Part shown: in pieces, positions 33,861-45,669 of the stretch
Position numbering within the stretch: the stretch's first letter is position 1
Layout: each line of letters opens with the position of its first letter
DNA from: Leptodactylus fallax
Taxonomy: Eukaryota > Chordata > Amphibia > Anura > Leptodactylidae
Direction: 5' to 3'
Length of the DNA: 64,000 nucleotides
Assembly: GCA_947044405.1 (NCBI GenBank)
Contig: CAMRHE010000169.1
Coordinates: 1,984,501-2,048,500, forward strand
Notes under the pieces: generated by a model
The model's database searches: none
The model's input: only the letters and a program-made list of their open reading frames with translations
What the model was told of the DNA's origin: nothing
Made by a program: the position numbers and the translations under genes

Positions 33861-34135
33861 AAGGTTACTAGGTTCTTACCTATCATGTGCCATTTATTAT
33901 AATGGTAATTTCTTATGTGGCAGAGCAGCCATTGACATTTTCACCACATGTGCCTTTATATGCAGCAGAGGGGTATTTCTGCTCCCTTAGGTAACAATGA
34001 GTGGGTGCAACATCCACCTCTTCAAACCTTTAACATACAGTATGACCCTGGTTTATGATTTTATGCAGAACATCTGCTGATGTATTCTGCATATTTTTTC
34101 ACTGTATATCCACATATGTTTTTGCATATTCATTA
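33861..34135. other. No gene seen
   Basis: Unassigned spacer. Confidence 0.4.
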
Positions 34136-34420
34136 AGGCTCTTCCTGCAGCGCTTTAGACAGAAAGTCCGCACAGGTTTCCTATGTGGACTTTCTTTTTC
34201 AATTATACCTATTGGGAAACTGCCGGCGTGTCCGTAGGTATAATTGACATGCTGCAATTTCTAAAACCGGGCCAATTTTGGAAATCGACGCGTGTCCACA
34301 GTGCGGTTTTTAATGCAAAGTGGGCATGTAATTCACTAGAATCCCATCCACTTTGCTCTGAATGTAAAATGCTGTGGGCAAATCACGTGGCGTTTACGCC
34401 ACGTGGGGCCCTGATCTTAA
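34136..34420. mobile_element. GGCCCCAC-type fold-back element, left end lost
   Basis: Contains TATACCTATTGGGAAACTGC, GGTATAATTGACATGCTGCA and ends CGCCACGTGGGGCCCTGATC near 34416. CACGTG lies at 34384-34389 and 34400-34405. It parallels the interior of 36775-37126. Confidence 0.7.
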
Positions 34421-36771
34421 GCGGATTCCGCGGCTGAGTCTCCAACGCAAGTGCGAATCCAACCTTAGACACTACAAATTTGAGATATACATTAGCAGCA
34501 TAGTGAATGTGGCACTGAGGGAAATGCTGTGATGCTTTGGTGCCACGGTTTTTCCCGCATCACTTTTTTTCTGCAGCTCGCTACGTGAGACCTTAGCCTT
34601 AGAAGGAAGAAGTGCCAGGTGAATAAACTCACTATGCTTAAGGTTACAGTATGACCTCTACTAACAGAAAAAAAAAATTAATTGGCAGACTGTACCTTTA
34701 ACGGAAAAGGTGTTAATTAATTTTGCGTTTTATGTTGTAAAATTAATAGGGCAGATTCAGTAATATTGTCTAATAGTTAGACAGTGCAAACATAGACTAG
34801 ACAGACATAAAATGAGTCAGATTTATCACAGTGATGTTGGATGCTAAATAAGTACAGCACTTCATTAGTTCCATAGACTTTGAATTGAGTGTCAGAGCTC
34901 ATGCATGACTGTCACTGTAAACTATACAGTTTATTAATGAGGTCAACAAACCCAATAACACCTATTCCTGTCTATAACTGGTGGTATTTTATTAACTCTA
35001 TAATTTCCAGAGCACACAGGTTCAAAAAAACAGTAACAGTCAGGGACCCATTTTCTCAATATTGGTCAGGTCTCCAGGCAGGTTGAATGCTGAAGGTGAA
35101 AGCAAAGTGGTTGAGATACAGTTATCCACAGTGCTGCTTCTATAGATTGTAGATGGCCATGGCGTATGTGGTCCTGGCTTTAAGATTACAATTAAATATT
35201 GAAGTCACAGCAATCATAAACTACTATATGTGTTTTTTTTTTTAATACTACAATTATGTAATACTATATTATATTCATTGTGATCATTTTATACTATACT
35301 GTAAATAATGCAGAAGATAAGACATTGAGCAACAAATTGGGTTATTTCCACTCAGATGAATATATCACTGCAGGCTGAAGAGTTGCTATTTCCCTTAAGC
35401 AATGTGCTACTCTGTTTGATGTGGGTCACATGGAAATTAGAAATACCCTTATTGAATATTTCTGGTCAGAAGTGGTATCAAATTCAAAACATGTAACCGA
35501 CACCATGGAAAACATGATGGTAGCAGAGACCCCTGGCTATGATGGCCCCGGTGCTCTACACACCTGAGCAAGGTGCCTGATAAACATAGAATAACTTGTC
35601 TAAGTAGTCAAACCTGAAGAAAAGAAGAAATGGGTGGCAGAATGCCAACCCAATAGTATAACTACCCAAAGAACTGTGAAGTGTGCGCATTGCAAGGGTA
35701 TTCTATTGTAATTCTCATATTCATTGACTCTCTGTTACAAATTATATATTTAGCACAAAGCATTGCACTCTAAGCATAAGTAACTAATGTACATAGGAAA
35801 TATCAATCTTGGGGCTATTAAGTATCAAGTTTGTAGCTTTACAGCTAACTTGAGTACTAAACCTTTGTAAAAATACAATGTAACACATGAGGCTGAGCAT
35901 AGCTTTAAATTCCCTACTAATATTTTCAAATGCTGATAATTTCCTTTTTGACGCTTCATCCTGGAGCTGGCTTAACATTGCTAATATATCTGTATGCTAT
36001 TCAGGTCTGCTGGGAAACTGTATATACACAGGTCTGCTGGGGAAACTGTATATGTTTAGGTTAATTCCTACATGCCTTTGCAGGATCTCTGTTACAGGTT
36101 TAAAGGGGTTCTCTAGGACTAAAAAAAAAAAAGGCTAAAAGGCTATGGGCAGAAAATGGTATAAAATAAATATTACTCACCAGTTATATTCCCCACTCAA
36201 AGGCGTAGCTATAGGGGCTTCAACTGTATTTTTTGCACATAATATATAGCACTATTCTAAATGGCACAAGGTAGGTAGTCCAGGAGCTTTAAATTACGTC
36301 TCTGGCCTCCAGTGCTACTGCTCCAGTGGTCCAAACATACTGTTACATGCTGAACTCACGCAATCACTTGCCTCCGAAGTCATGTACCACACATCACTGT
36401 CAGTAACTGGCTGTAGTGATGACTTGAGTGATGTATTTGAAGTAATCGATGCAAAACCTGTGGTAGCCGCCAAGCAGCAGCTCTGACATGGCATATAACA
36501 GGTATGAGTAATAATAATGTGTTTTTTGGCTCCAATAAAAACAAAATTCCATGCATTCAAGCTGTCTGGTGAGTCTTTTTTACTTTTTCGTACCTGAGAT
36601 ATGAGTGCTAGATATTTCTTACAATTTCCTGCCATTAGCTATTTTTATAATCTTGGACAACTCATTTATTTTGTTTCTACATTGCAAAATATATAAATCC
36701 ATCAATGAACAATAGGGGGTTGCTATGATAAATTAAAAAGCACCAAAACTACAAATATGCAGAAATCTAAC
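34421..36771. other. No gene seen; scattered repeat pieces
   Basis: 34425-34475 and 34545-34605 are pieces of fold-back elements. 34755-34850 has the TAGACAGTGCAAACATAGAC type. 36001-36054 contains two near-identical units of about 29 bp with CAGGTCTGCTGGGAAACTGT. 36107-36175 looks like the left half of a TTAAAGGGGTTCTCTAGGAC element. CAAAGGCGTAGCTATAGGGG at 36197 resembles a hAT end, but no partner end was found. No exon is supported. Confidence 0.4.
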
Positions 36772-37129
36772 TTAGGCTAAGGCCCCACGTGGCGTCCCGC
36801 AGCAAAAAAAAAAAGTGCTGCAGGAGAAACCGCTGCGGGATCGCATCGCGGATCTTCCCGCAGCGCTTTAGACAGAAAGTTTGCAGAGTTTTCCTCTGCA
36901 GACTTTCTGTTTCAATTATACCTATGGGGAAACCGCCGGCGTTTCCTTAGACATAATTGACATGTTGCGATTTCTAAAACCGTGCCGTTCTGGAAATCGC
37001 CACGTGTCCACAGCGTGGTTTTTCGCGCAAAGTGGGCATGGGATTCACTAGAATCCCATCCACTTTGCTCTGACTGTAAAATGCTGCGGGCGAATCGCTG
37101 TGTTTACGCCACGTGGGGCTTTAGCCTTA
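36772..37129. mobile_element. Complete GGCTAAGG/CCACGTGG fold-back element
   Basis: Best-preserved copy of the family: 36775-37126 (352 bp), with direct TTA at 36772-36774 and 37127-37129. Ends are GGCTAAGGCCCCACGTGGCG and its complement CGCCACGTGGGGCTTTAGCC. Both termini carry CACGTG (36786-36791 and 37110-37115), the E-box core bound by bHLH factors. The interior has TCAATTATACCTATGG and TAATTGACATGTTGCG blocks. There is no coding capacity. The TTA duplication would fit the PIF/Harbinger group; that assignment is inferred. Confidence 0.82.
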
Positions 37130-37576
37130 AAGGGAGTCTATCATCTCCCCTAAGCATGTGTAACTACCACTACTGTCTTACAGAGCACATTGCAGTGGTA
37201 AACAGCATACCTTATATACGTCATATACATCACTTTTGTAAAATCGGAAAGAAAACAACTTGAAGCCTTGTGCAAATTAAGCAGTTGGTGCACGGGGTCA
37301 GGCCTTCAGCCTAGAGAGCAAGTAGGACAGGTGATGTCATAGCAGTAGGAGGATCAACTCTCACTGCACTGGGTGGCGCAGGCAGGAGATGGTAAGGTTC
37401 TGACTGGCAATGGAGCTGAAGGCCTGCCCCCAGTGCTCCAACTGCCTCATTTGCATAAGACAGCAAAATAGTTTTTCTCCAGATCTACAAAAGTGACCTA
37501 CTATTCATCAATGTAATGTGCTCTGTAACATGGTGGTAGCTCAATATGCTTGAGGGAGGTGGTAGACACTCTTTAA
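37127..37576. mobile_element. T2/Kolobok-like fold-back element sharing the TTAA
   Basis: TTAA at 37127-37130 and 37573-37576. Left AGGGAGTCTATCATC, right GGTGGTAGACACTCT. The arms mirror each other through blocks such as GTAACTACCACTAC, CAGAGCACATTG and GGCCTTCAGC. It has the same terminus as 9291-10264 and 54857-55187. Its left TTAA coincides with the right TTA of the neighbouring element. Confidence 0.8.
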
Positions 37577-38619
37577 GCTCTAGGGACCCAAGACAAAATC
37601 TGTCAAAATAAAAGCCCTCTATGTGACATTTACATACTGGTGCTCTTCATGTAGCAGGACTTGGGTACATCTGCTACCTCTGCACTCCCTGTAGGCACCT
37701 GCAAAAACACACTACAAATTCACTGAGAAAAGTTTAGCTTTAGGTGCATTTTTGTTATTACTAAGGTCTGTGGAACATTTCACAAAAATGCCATTCCTAG
37801 GCCATGCTGTTATTCTTAAAAAAATGCACAACAATACAATTAAAACAACAAGTGTAAACTAAGATTAAGTACCAATGTACAACAATGTAAATTATTACAC
37901 TAGCCTGCTATAATTCCATCTATTCAGACCATCTGCTATGAGAAACTCTATCATTGTTATGTGGTGTAATAAAAATGATCAAATTTGAAAATTAAATAAA
38001 CATCATTTAGAATCATTTATGGCAAAAGATACTAAAGCTGTGTGGTCCTTCTCCAGCTACTTTACATAATCTATTAGGGAAAATAGACCCTTACTAATAT
38101 ACCATTATCATTGGAATCCAATAACAACCATCAGTCTAGAGACTACTCCATTCAGAAGCAGATGGAAGGGTGTTTAATCCAGTAATCCCTACATATGTTC
38201 TTCAAAGTACAAACAATACCTAAATAAGGGGTCATTTTCTTTTTTGCAGATTGGCTAACCACTAGAATGTGGGTGGGCTACAATCTGGCAGCCTAGCAGT
38301 TGTATAAGTGACAGAATTTGTGTAAAGTGGCCCTACATGTGTGCAAAAAAATCATATAGTAGTAACCTAGTAATTTTGCTAGACACATTGCTCAGTAAAG
38401 TAAAACTACTCCAATAGACCACCTATTTGAGAAGACCACCCCCTTATCCAGAACAGATTTTCTGTGACAGATTTTTCCTCTCCACCATATATTATGCATA
38501 CTTGGACAAGATCACCTCCATAGAGGCCCTGTTTTTAATGCAATTTTGGGTGGACAAATGGTGATAAAGTTGAAGATTACCTGGCTTCATCGTGTTGTCT
38601 AGTTATATATACAATAATG
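37577..38619. other. No gene seen
   Basis: AT-rich, apparently unique DNA; nothing recognised. Confidence 0.4.
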
Positions 38620-39712
38620 TTTTAAAGAGTTGTCCGGGACCAGCTGCCGGAGGCAGAAGATACTCCGACTCTGGCGGATTAACCCCCTGGATGCCGTGAT
38701 CAATAGTGATCACAGCATCCAAGGGTTTCGGGGGAAAGCTTGCCCCCCTGTAACCCCTCAGACCCCTGATAAAATCATGGGTTTCGGGGGTTGCCATGGC
38801 AGCCAGGAGTCTGGGACACAGTCTCCTGAGTGCCTATGCATAGCTCCCACAGGAACTACTGTGCGATGTTCTGCAATACTACGTATTGCCGTACATTGCA
38901 CAGGGGATCTGAGATCCCAGCTTGTGGGACATGTAAAAAGTAAAAAAACCAAAAAAAAAACCTTTATATTTAAAAAATATAAAATGTAAACAAAATAAAT
39001 AAGCAAACATGTTAGGTTTCCCCACGTGTGTATAAGTCCCCACTATCCAAAAATAGCGTTATTTATCCCAGAAGGTGAACGCTGTAAATAAATATATATA
39101 TATACCGCAATGCACAAATTTACATATTTTGGTCACTTTGCTTTCCCCAAAAAATAACAATAAAAAGTGATCAAAAAGACCTACATGCCAAACATTGGTA
39201 CCAATAAAAAGTACAACTTGTCCCACAAATAAAGAGCCCTCACTTATCTCTGTCAACAGTACAGTAAAAAAGTTCTAGTTGTCAGAATACGGTGACCCTA
39301 GAAAAATTGTTCATTTTCAAAAAGTGACGTTTTATTTCTAAAAGCGGTAAAACGTAATGAAAACCAATATAAGTATAGTATTATTGTAATGACCCGCCGG
39401 ACAAAGCTGCCATGTCATTTTTAATGCAGAGTAAACGCCTTAAAAACAAAATGCAAAAGATTATGATAGAATAGTGTGTTATTTCACATGGACCCCCAAA
39501 AAGCATAAATAAAAACTAATCAAAACATTATATGTACCCCAAAATGGTGGCAAATGAAAGAACAACTCGTTACACAAAGAAAAAGCCATCACATAACTAT
39601 GTCAATAGAAAAATAAAAAAGTTATGAATTTTAGAAGACGGGGAGGTAAAATATGAAGAAAGTCGCCGAACATTAACGTACAAACTACCCTGAGTCCTTA
39701 AGGGGTTAACTG
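38620..39712. repeat. Long dispersed anuran-type repeat, most complete copy
   Basis: Starts GTTGTCCGGGACCAGCTGCC and ends CCTTAAGGGGTTAAC at about 39708. Landmarks shared with other copies are CCATGGCAGCCAGGA, AAAAAGTGATCAAAAAG, GTACAACTTGTCCCACAAA, AAAAAGTTCTAGTTGTCAGA and TGCAGAGTAAACGCC. I know such sequences as abundant unclassified repeats of frogs. No coding frame is evident. Related copies are at 45180-45590, 48750-49200, 50060-51010 and 63240-64000. Confidence 0.65.
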
Positions 39713-40690
39713 TATCACAGTCACAGATACAACCAACTCACTTTATCTGTGTAGTCACAAGTCCAGCCATTACAACTTTTTAATGTTCCATCATCCAGGT
39801 ACTATACTCCCATATTAAATCTATTAATAAAATCAGCATATGGACCATCTTCAAGTTCTGACAGTACGTCTTTGTTATTAGTACAAATAGCTCCAGAGGT
39901 ATTTCATTACAATTAATAGTCACCAGCTAGCTGCTAGATGCTGACATTTAGCATAGTAAGCAGGCTGTATTCTTTGTGTTCAATGAGTTCATAGAAAGTT
40001 AAATCCACTTTTGACAACAGACTCAAGCGTAGCTAGCACTAAACCCTCTTCAGTTACTAGATGATGTGTTTGAATGGTATAAATGATTAATGAAGGTTAA
40101 ATAGTCCTGTTTCTAGCTTAAAACCTGCACCTTTTGTTTTGACAAAGCGCAGTACAACCGGGAAGGTGAGTAGCGGCTGCAGTGTGCTGGCTGCTACTCT
40201 TCGGAAAATACTACTCTACTGACTGGTTTGTTCAAGGCCAAACACATGCAACATGGTACATAACAGGTTTTTTTTTTAATGAAAAATCTGCAGCAGCGAG
40301 AAATAAGCACTTGAACTGTTGATGCCACTCCAATATCAAGGGCACACACTGGCAAACATCATGGAGGTTTTAATGATTTGAATACTTATTTAATTTTACA
40401 GAAAATGGTTTACCGATTGTATTGCCCTCTCAATTTGTAGCATTTGGGCACAGTGTACAATTATATAGACATGATGGGATTAGCACAATCTTTTTTGAAT
40501 GTTTTAGTTTTGTAACACAAATCAGTTTTTTTTTTCCATTACTATTATCTTTTTAAAGCTTTTACTGCATCCTGAAAGGAAAGCTGAACCCCTCCACTAT
40601 TATGTTTCAGACACAACACAGACCAATCACATGTAAATGTGCCTGGTGCCGCAGGTGAGTCTAGACTGAGCCCTATAAAGGACTATACCC
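39713..40690. other. No gene seen; possible constrained sequence near 40000-40200
   Basis: 39990-40200 has balanced composition, CAAGCGTAGCTAGCACTAAA, AATGATTAATGAAGGTTAAA and a donor-like GGGAAGGTGAGTA near 40160. It could be a conserved element or exon edge, but no frame supports coding. Confidence 0.25.
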
Positions 40691-41012
40691 AACTCTATGA
40701 AAAACTCACTGAAGAAATAATCATAAAATCTATTTTATTTTATTAATAAATACATAAATAGATAGACACCAATAATACAGGAGAGACATGCAGAGTACAG
40801 TTACAATAAAGGCTTACATATTTTTGGGTCTGTATCCTTATAAGCATCTCCCTTCATCCTTACATTGCTGCTTACCATTCTGTGGATTTTTTTTTTATCG
40901 TAACTGTACTCTGTATGTCTCTCATGTATTATTGGTGTCTATCTATTTATGTATATATTGATAAAATAAAATAGATTTTATGATAATTTCTTCAGTGAGT
41001 TTTTCATAGAGT
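40691..41012. repeat. Inverted repeat with 114-bp arms
   Basis: Arms 40691-40804 and 40900-41012 are reverse complements with few mismatches (AACTCTATGAAAAACTCACT and its complement at the edges). The loop is about 95 bp. A probable inverted-repeat transposon of unknown family. Confidence 0.85.
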
Positions 41013-42514
41013 TTGGTTTAGGTTTTCACTTATTGTAAACCCCTTTTTTGATATCTTGATTATTTTGCCCATGTTTTAGTTTTGGTCTATAAAGGACTAT
41101 GCAATATCAGGCAGAGTTGTATGTACATTAAGGATATGCCCCCATGAATAGGTCCATGCCGTAGACACAACAAATGGTTAGTATAAAGAATCAGGTTCAT
41201 GCAGCAACCAGTGTTAAATAAAGGGTGTTCCTTTTTACTAAATCATGCTGGCAGATTGGAGTTGCATTCTTTGAACTGACCCCCTCATTTAATAATAGTA
41301 GAGTCTTTTACCATTCCATTATGTTGTCACATATACAAGCTTCTTCAGAAAGCCTTGAAGCATTGAGTTAAAACACAAAGTTGCCACTTAACAATTTTTC
41401 TAACAATGGCTATCCCTTAGTTTTTGGCATAGCTGCCATGTTGATGGAACCTACATTAAACTAATGGTATCCAGATCACCTAGCTCTTTTATGATAGAAT
41501 TGCAAGAATTTTGAGATGAGAGCATGTCAAGCAGTTATGGCACCTGGGAATTGTGCAAGTCGGGTGTATTATTCTATCCTTTCACAGAAGTTCTTGAACC
41601 CATAAACCACTTTATACCTTGGGCTCCTGCAGATAACAAAAAACAAACAAATACAACATGAACCTCCCGAAAGGCTTTAAATGACAAGTATTTTGGAGGG
41701 CTGGCAATCCGCCATTATTCTCCAGCACCATTTACAATTTTTTTTAGTGTAACACTTGCCCATTTTGAGTATAGAGTGCCATTTTATGGAATTACAAATG
41801 AACATGATACTGGGTATATCTGAATAAATGTTAACATGCATCAAAAGAAAAAATGATATAGTATTTGTATGTGATATAGTATTTGCATGTTATATCTAAT
41901 TATTAATAATAAATATTTTGTCACAGTGTAGTACCAACATTGTAGCAACGTGTGGCTGTTTAATCCATGACACATTTTCCCCAACAGTTTCATGCTTGAT
42001 CATTACTGGTATTTATTGTACCTTGCTTTCACAAAGTGAATGTGTGAGTGTTCTATGTTAGTATTGTTTAGATTTGTCCTATTGCTTTTTACACTTTTAA
42101 AACCAGTTTGATTTATTTAAAGGAAAACTCTCATGTGCAAGGTATCCAAACCCAAGCTACTTTTATTCTGTACACAGGCCAGAAGCTGGCCATAAATATA
42201 GACTGAGGTCGGCCAAACACTGATTTTGCCAGTACGGTCTGTGTATATTTATGTGGACCTTTCAACTCTTCGCTAATATCTGCCAAAGGAGTGGGCTGTC
42301 CAATCAGAAAGTGTAAAGGCTGTATTAGACAGTCAGAGGTTGCTCTGCAAGAGTGGCGATCAATAAGATTTCAACAGAGACCAGATTACACAGGGTGATG
42401 GTCGGTCAGCTTATTGGCAGCACTATTAGACAGGGCTGTTATTGGCTATAAGCGTTCCTAGGAGTGCTCATTGTGAATAATAGCTCTGAATATCAGCCAG
42501 TCTAATAGGGCCTT
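41013..42514. other. No gene seen; apparently unique DNA
   Basis: No repeats or exons recognised. Confidence 0.4.
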
Positions 42515-42676
42515 AAGGGGGAGTTGGGCACCTGGCCAACAGCTATCTAATGTGTATGGCCATGTGTATGATGGAGGTGAGCATTTAGCCAACAATGTGT
42601 ATGGCCATCTTCCGAGCAAGCATGTGTATGGGGTAGTTGGGCATTTGGCCAACAGCTATCTAATGTGTATGGCCAA
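42515..42676. repeat. Direct repeat of about 45 bp, twice
   Basis: GTTGGGCACCTGGCCAACAG at about 42515 and GTTGGGCATTTGGCCAACAG at about 42629, each followed by CTATCTAATGTGTATGGCC. TTTAGCCAACAATGTGTATG between them is a partial third unit. Confidence 0.8.
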
Positions 42677-42684
42677 CCATACTC

Positions 42685-43088
42685 AAAAGGGTTGCCCAGT
42701 TTCATCACATAAATGTTATTGTTTGTATAATGAAAAAGTTCTACAATTTTCCAATATACAGTCTGTTTCAAATGCTGTCATTCTTTGTTACTTCCAGTGG
42801 ATAAAAATCAGTCCATGGTCATGTGATATACAGTCCATGGTCATGTGATGCACACACAGGTGCACAGCTCATTACAGTCACAGCACAGTAATCAGACATC
42901 TGCCTGGTAACGAGCCGTGCACCTGCGTGTTCATCACATGACCATGGACTGTATAACACATAATCATAGTCTGATTTTAATCCACTGGAAGTAACAGACA
43001 GCATTTGATACAGAAAGTATATTGGAAAATTGTAGAACTTTTCATTATACAAACAACATTTATTTGTTGAAACTGGGGAACTCCTTTC
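42685..43088. mobile_element. Inverted-repeat element
   Basis: Edges AAAAGGGTTGCCCAGTTTC and its mirrored counterpart GAAACTGGGGAACTCCTTT. Mirrored blocks include AAAAAGTTCTACAATTTTCC, GTTACTTCCAGTGGAT and CCATGGTCATGTGAT. The arms are about 42685-42865 and 42915-43088. CAGTCCATGGTCATGTGAT is also duplicated side by side at about 42811 and 42831. Confidence 0.8.
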
Positions 43089-43559
43089 AGCCCTATTGAG
43101 AATGGAGACAAAGTCATTGAGTTTGCCACTAATGTGAAATAAATAATAAAAAAAAAAAAAAACTCTGGTTGTTTCGCTATGAGATTTGGTGCTCCAGGAC
43201 ATGTGATGACAAAAGGAAATAAATAGGTTATTTACTAGAAGTAAATGTATGAAATCATTGTACTCCTATGTTGTCAGAAGACAGGGGTCAATAGGTCTTC
43301 GTGTGTACACTTTCAATTTCACATGTTATAATGCTTCCTGTACACAAAAGTGGTTTATTTTAAATGAACATGAGACGTGATGTACCATGGACTTTAAGGG
43401 TGGAGGTATCAAGGTATCCCTATTCATTGCTACAAATAGTCTCACACCTATGACAATTTTCTAACAACATGTTACCATGTATTGCATCACGTGCATTACT
43501 TTATTGCCTTGCATTGTGCCACTATTGTATTGTACTGTATTGTATTCCTTGCAACATTC
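43089..43559. other. No gene seen
   Basis: An A-run at about 43147-43162; otherwise unassigned. Confidence 0.4.
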
Positions 43560-43880
43560 CATTTCCCAGAAAATCCAGCGTATTTCCTCTAGAAAAAGAT
43601 AAAAAAAAGCTTTGATTTGGGAAGATGACTTTTATGAAAATGTATTTCCATGGCTGATAATTAGGAAATAGTCTTTTCAATCAAAACATTATTCTATAAA
43701 TATTAGATGTATGTACATAATTAGACATTTAATAAATAAGTAACGACCTTCATCAGGCTTCTGAATGTCAATCAATCATCCTTGTAATGTGTATGGATAA
43801 TTAGCTATAGGACGGCCTAATTACTCCCATGAAACTTGAGTTGTGATTCTTAGATTTCTGAAATATAGTCTGGGAAGTAT
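43560..43880. other. Possible conserved non-coding element
   Basis: AT-rich but not low-complexity, with homeodomain-like TAATTAG/CTAATTA motifs (for example GATAATTAGC near 43797 and CCTAATTACTC near 43818), AATCAATCATC and no repeat features or frames. The style matches vertebrate developmental enhancers; no alignment backs it. Confidence 0.25.
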
Positions 43881-44007
43881 CTAGTAACAGCCGGATTATC
43901 TGCTACTTGTGAAATGGGGCTTCATATCATGGGTGTGCACATTGCTTTGCTCCTGTCTGACCTCTCTAGCTAACTGCAGTTATAAGCACTGTAAAATTTA
44001 GATAAAG

Positions 44008-44008
<1 letters not shown>

Positions 44009-44061
<53 letters not shown>
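44009..44061. repeat. (GATA)n microsatellite
   Basis: About 13 GATA units. Confidence 0.97.
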
Positions 44062-44117
44062 TACAGAGCATGAAATATAGGTAAATAATAGATCAAAAGA
44101 TAGACACACTGACACCC

Positions 44118-44118
<1 letters not shown>

Positions 44119-44159
<41 letters not shown>
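44119..44159. repeat. (GATA)n microsatellite, second block
   Basis: About 10 GATA units, 58 bp after the first block. The flanks contain partial units (AGATAAATAATAG), so one older array may have decayed in the middle. Confidence 0.97.
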
Positions 44160-44407
44160 GGAGCATGAATGATAGATAAATAATAGCTAGACTGAAAGGT
44201 AGACCCAGATAGGATGTTACAGGAATACATGTCTATGATAAATGTTAGATTACTGTAAGTTAATCATAACCATACTTGCCAGCTTTACCTTAGTGCCAAA
44301 AAGTTTATTTCATTGAAGTGTTTCCAGTTATACAATATGTCATTGAAATCTGTCTACTGACTACTTTAAATGAGTCATTGAACTTGTCCTGCCATGTTAT
44401 TTACTAT

Positions 44408-44443
44408 TCCTTCTTCTTCTTCTTCTTCTTCTTCTTCTTCTTC

Positions 44444-44487
<44 letters not shown>
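44408..44487. repeat. (TTC)n then (TTA)n compound microsatellite
   Basis: About 12 TTC units (44408-44444) pass directly into about 14 TTA units (44445-44487). Confidence 0.97.
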
Positions 44488-45072
44488 GTGCATATAATAA
44501 ATTGAACTGCAGCTGTTATATGGACACATTAAACCATTTCATGTGCAATATTTACTAAAAAAATATTAACTCCACTATGGTGCAACCAGTATTATATAAA
44601 TATAGTTTTTGTGTTGTCACTTTGGCTATCCCATGACTGTTAGCTGCACTCATATAACGTTTTCTCAAATAAGTTTCTGGCCTTCCTTCTATATTTTTTA
44701 GACGGATCCCCAACAATAAGCAGATGACATGATTTCAGGGTAGTTGTAATTTGTGGGTGAATACAATAACAAATTGTTGGGTGGTAAAAAATTTTTTTTT
44801 AATTTGGCTCACAGTGAGTTAAAATAACTGACTACAGTGGTGATCCACGTCATGCAGTGATTGGTTATTTCTTAATATTTACTGTATGTTGAGTTCAGGC
44901 CAGGAAGTAGAGACCAACAAGGATATGGGAAGTGTTAGAACAGAATAAGCAAAGGATTCTTAAAAAAAAAAAACTATTCCCAACTTTAAATATTACATGT
45001 CTCTTATGGAAATTAATAGGCTGTCTGGGCTGATAGCCTAATGATGAGGTTCCTGAACTAGAATTATCCAAC
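44488..45072. other. No gene seen
   Basis: AT-rich unassigned DNA with small A and T runs. Confidence 0.4.
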
Positions 45073-45669
45073 TACCATGTTTCTCCAAATACAAGACCTA
45101 CTCGAAAATAAGCCCTAGCTAGATTTTACAGGTTTTTTTGGAGTAGGCTTGAAATATAAGCCCTAGCTATTTTAACCCCTTCTGCCGTGCGATTACAGTG
45201 GATGCTGGGTCCTTAAAGATGTTATATTGCAGACTATGGGACGATTGCAGGTTCAAGCCCCCTAGGAGGGGTTAATATAAAAAATAAATAAATAAATAAA
45301 ATTAAAAAATATATATAAAAAAAACAATAAAAGTTCAAGCCCCCCCACTTTCTCTAGAATACATATAAAACTAAAATATTACTGTCAAACACGTACACAT
45401 TAGGTATTTCTGTGTCCGAAAATGCTCAGTCTACAAACATATAAAACTTTTTTTCCTCTATGGTGAATGCTGTAGTGGGAAAAAAAAAATCAAAAGTGCA
45501 GAACTGCCGATTTTTCGTTGTTTCAGCTCTGATAAAATTTGAAACCGATCAAATGTGTGATTGTTGTTCATGGAAAAAATTAAGTCCTCCCCTGAAAATA
45601 AGCCCTAGCCCTTTTTGTCAGAGAATAAAATAATATAAGACCCTGTCTTATTTTCGGAGAAACACGGTA
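45073..45669. mobile_element. TA-flanked inverted-repeat element with nested repeat
   Basis: The left end CCATGTTTCTCCAAATAC starts at 45075. The right end is the mirror, CGGAGAAACACGG, ending at 45667. Both are flanked by TA. GAAAATAAGCCCTAGCT and AAATATAAGCCCTAGC occur at the left, and GAAAATAAGCCCTAGCCC and TAAGACCCTGTCTTATTTTC at the right. This CCGTGTTTCTCCGAAAATAAG terminus is a widespread vertebrate non-autonomous element. The middle (about 45175-45590) is a copy of the anuran-type repeat. Confidence 0.75.
45175..45590. repeat. Nested copy of the long dispersed repeat
   Basis: Contains GATTGCAGGTTCAAGCCCCC near 45244, CCCCCACTTTCTCTAGAATA, ACACGTACACATTAGGTATT, GGTGAATGCTGTAGTGGGAA and GATCAAATG. 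It is the same order of blocks as 50410-50720. It interrupts the element at 45073-45669. Confidence 0.75.

Noticed and set aside
36197..36300. hAT left end (CAAAGGCGTAGCTATAGGGG)
   Set aside because: Looks right, but no partner end or 8-bp duplication was found.
43966..44166. 66-codon frame with YLSI repeats
   Set aside because: Translation of the GATA microsatellite.
45226..45275. tRNA gene
   Set aside because: Only a B-box-like word; no acceptor stem, A box or anticodon arm could be drawn.
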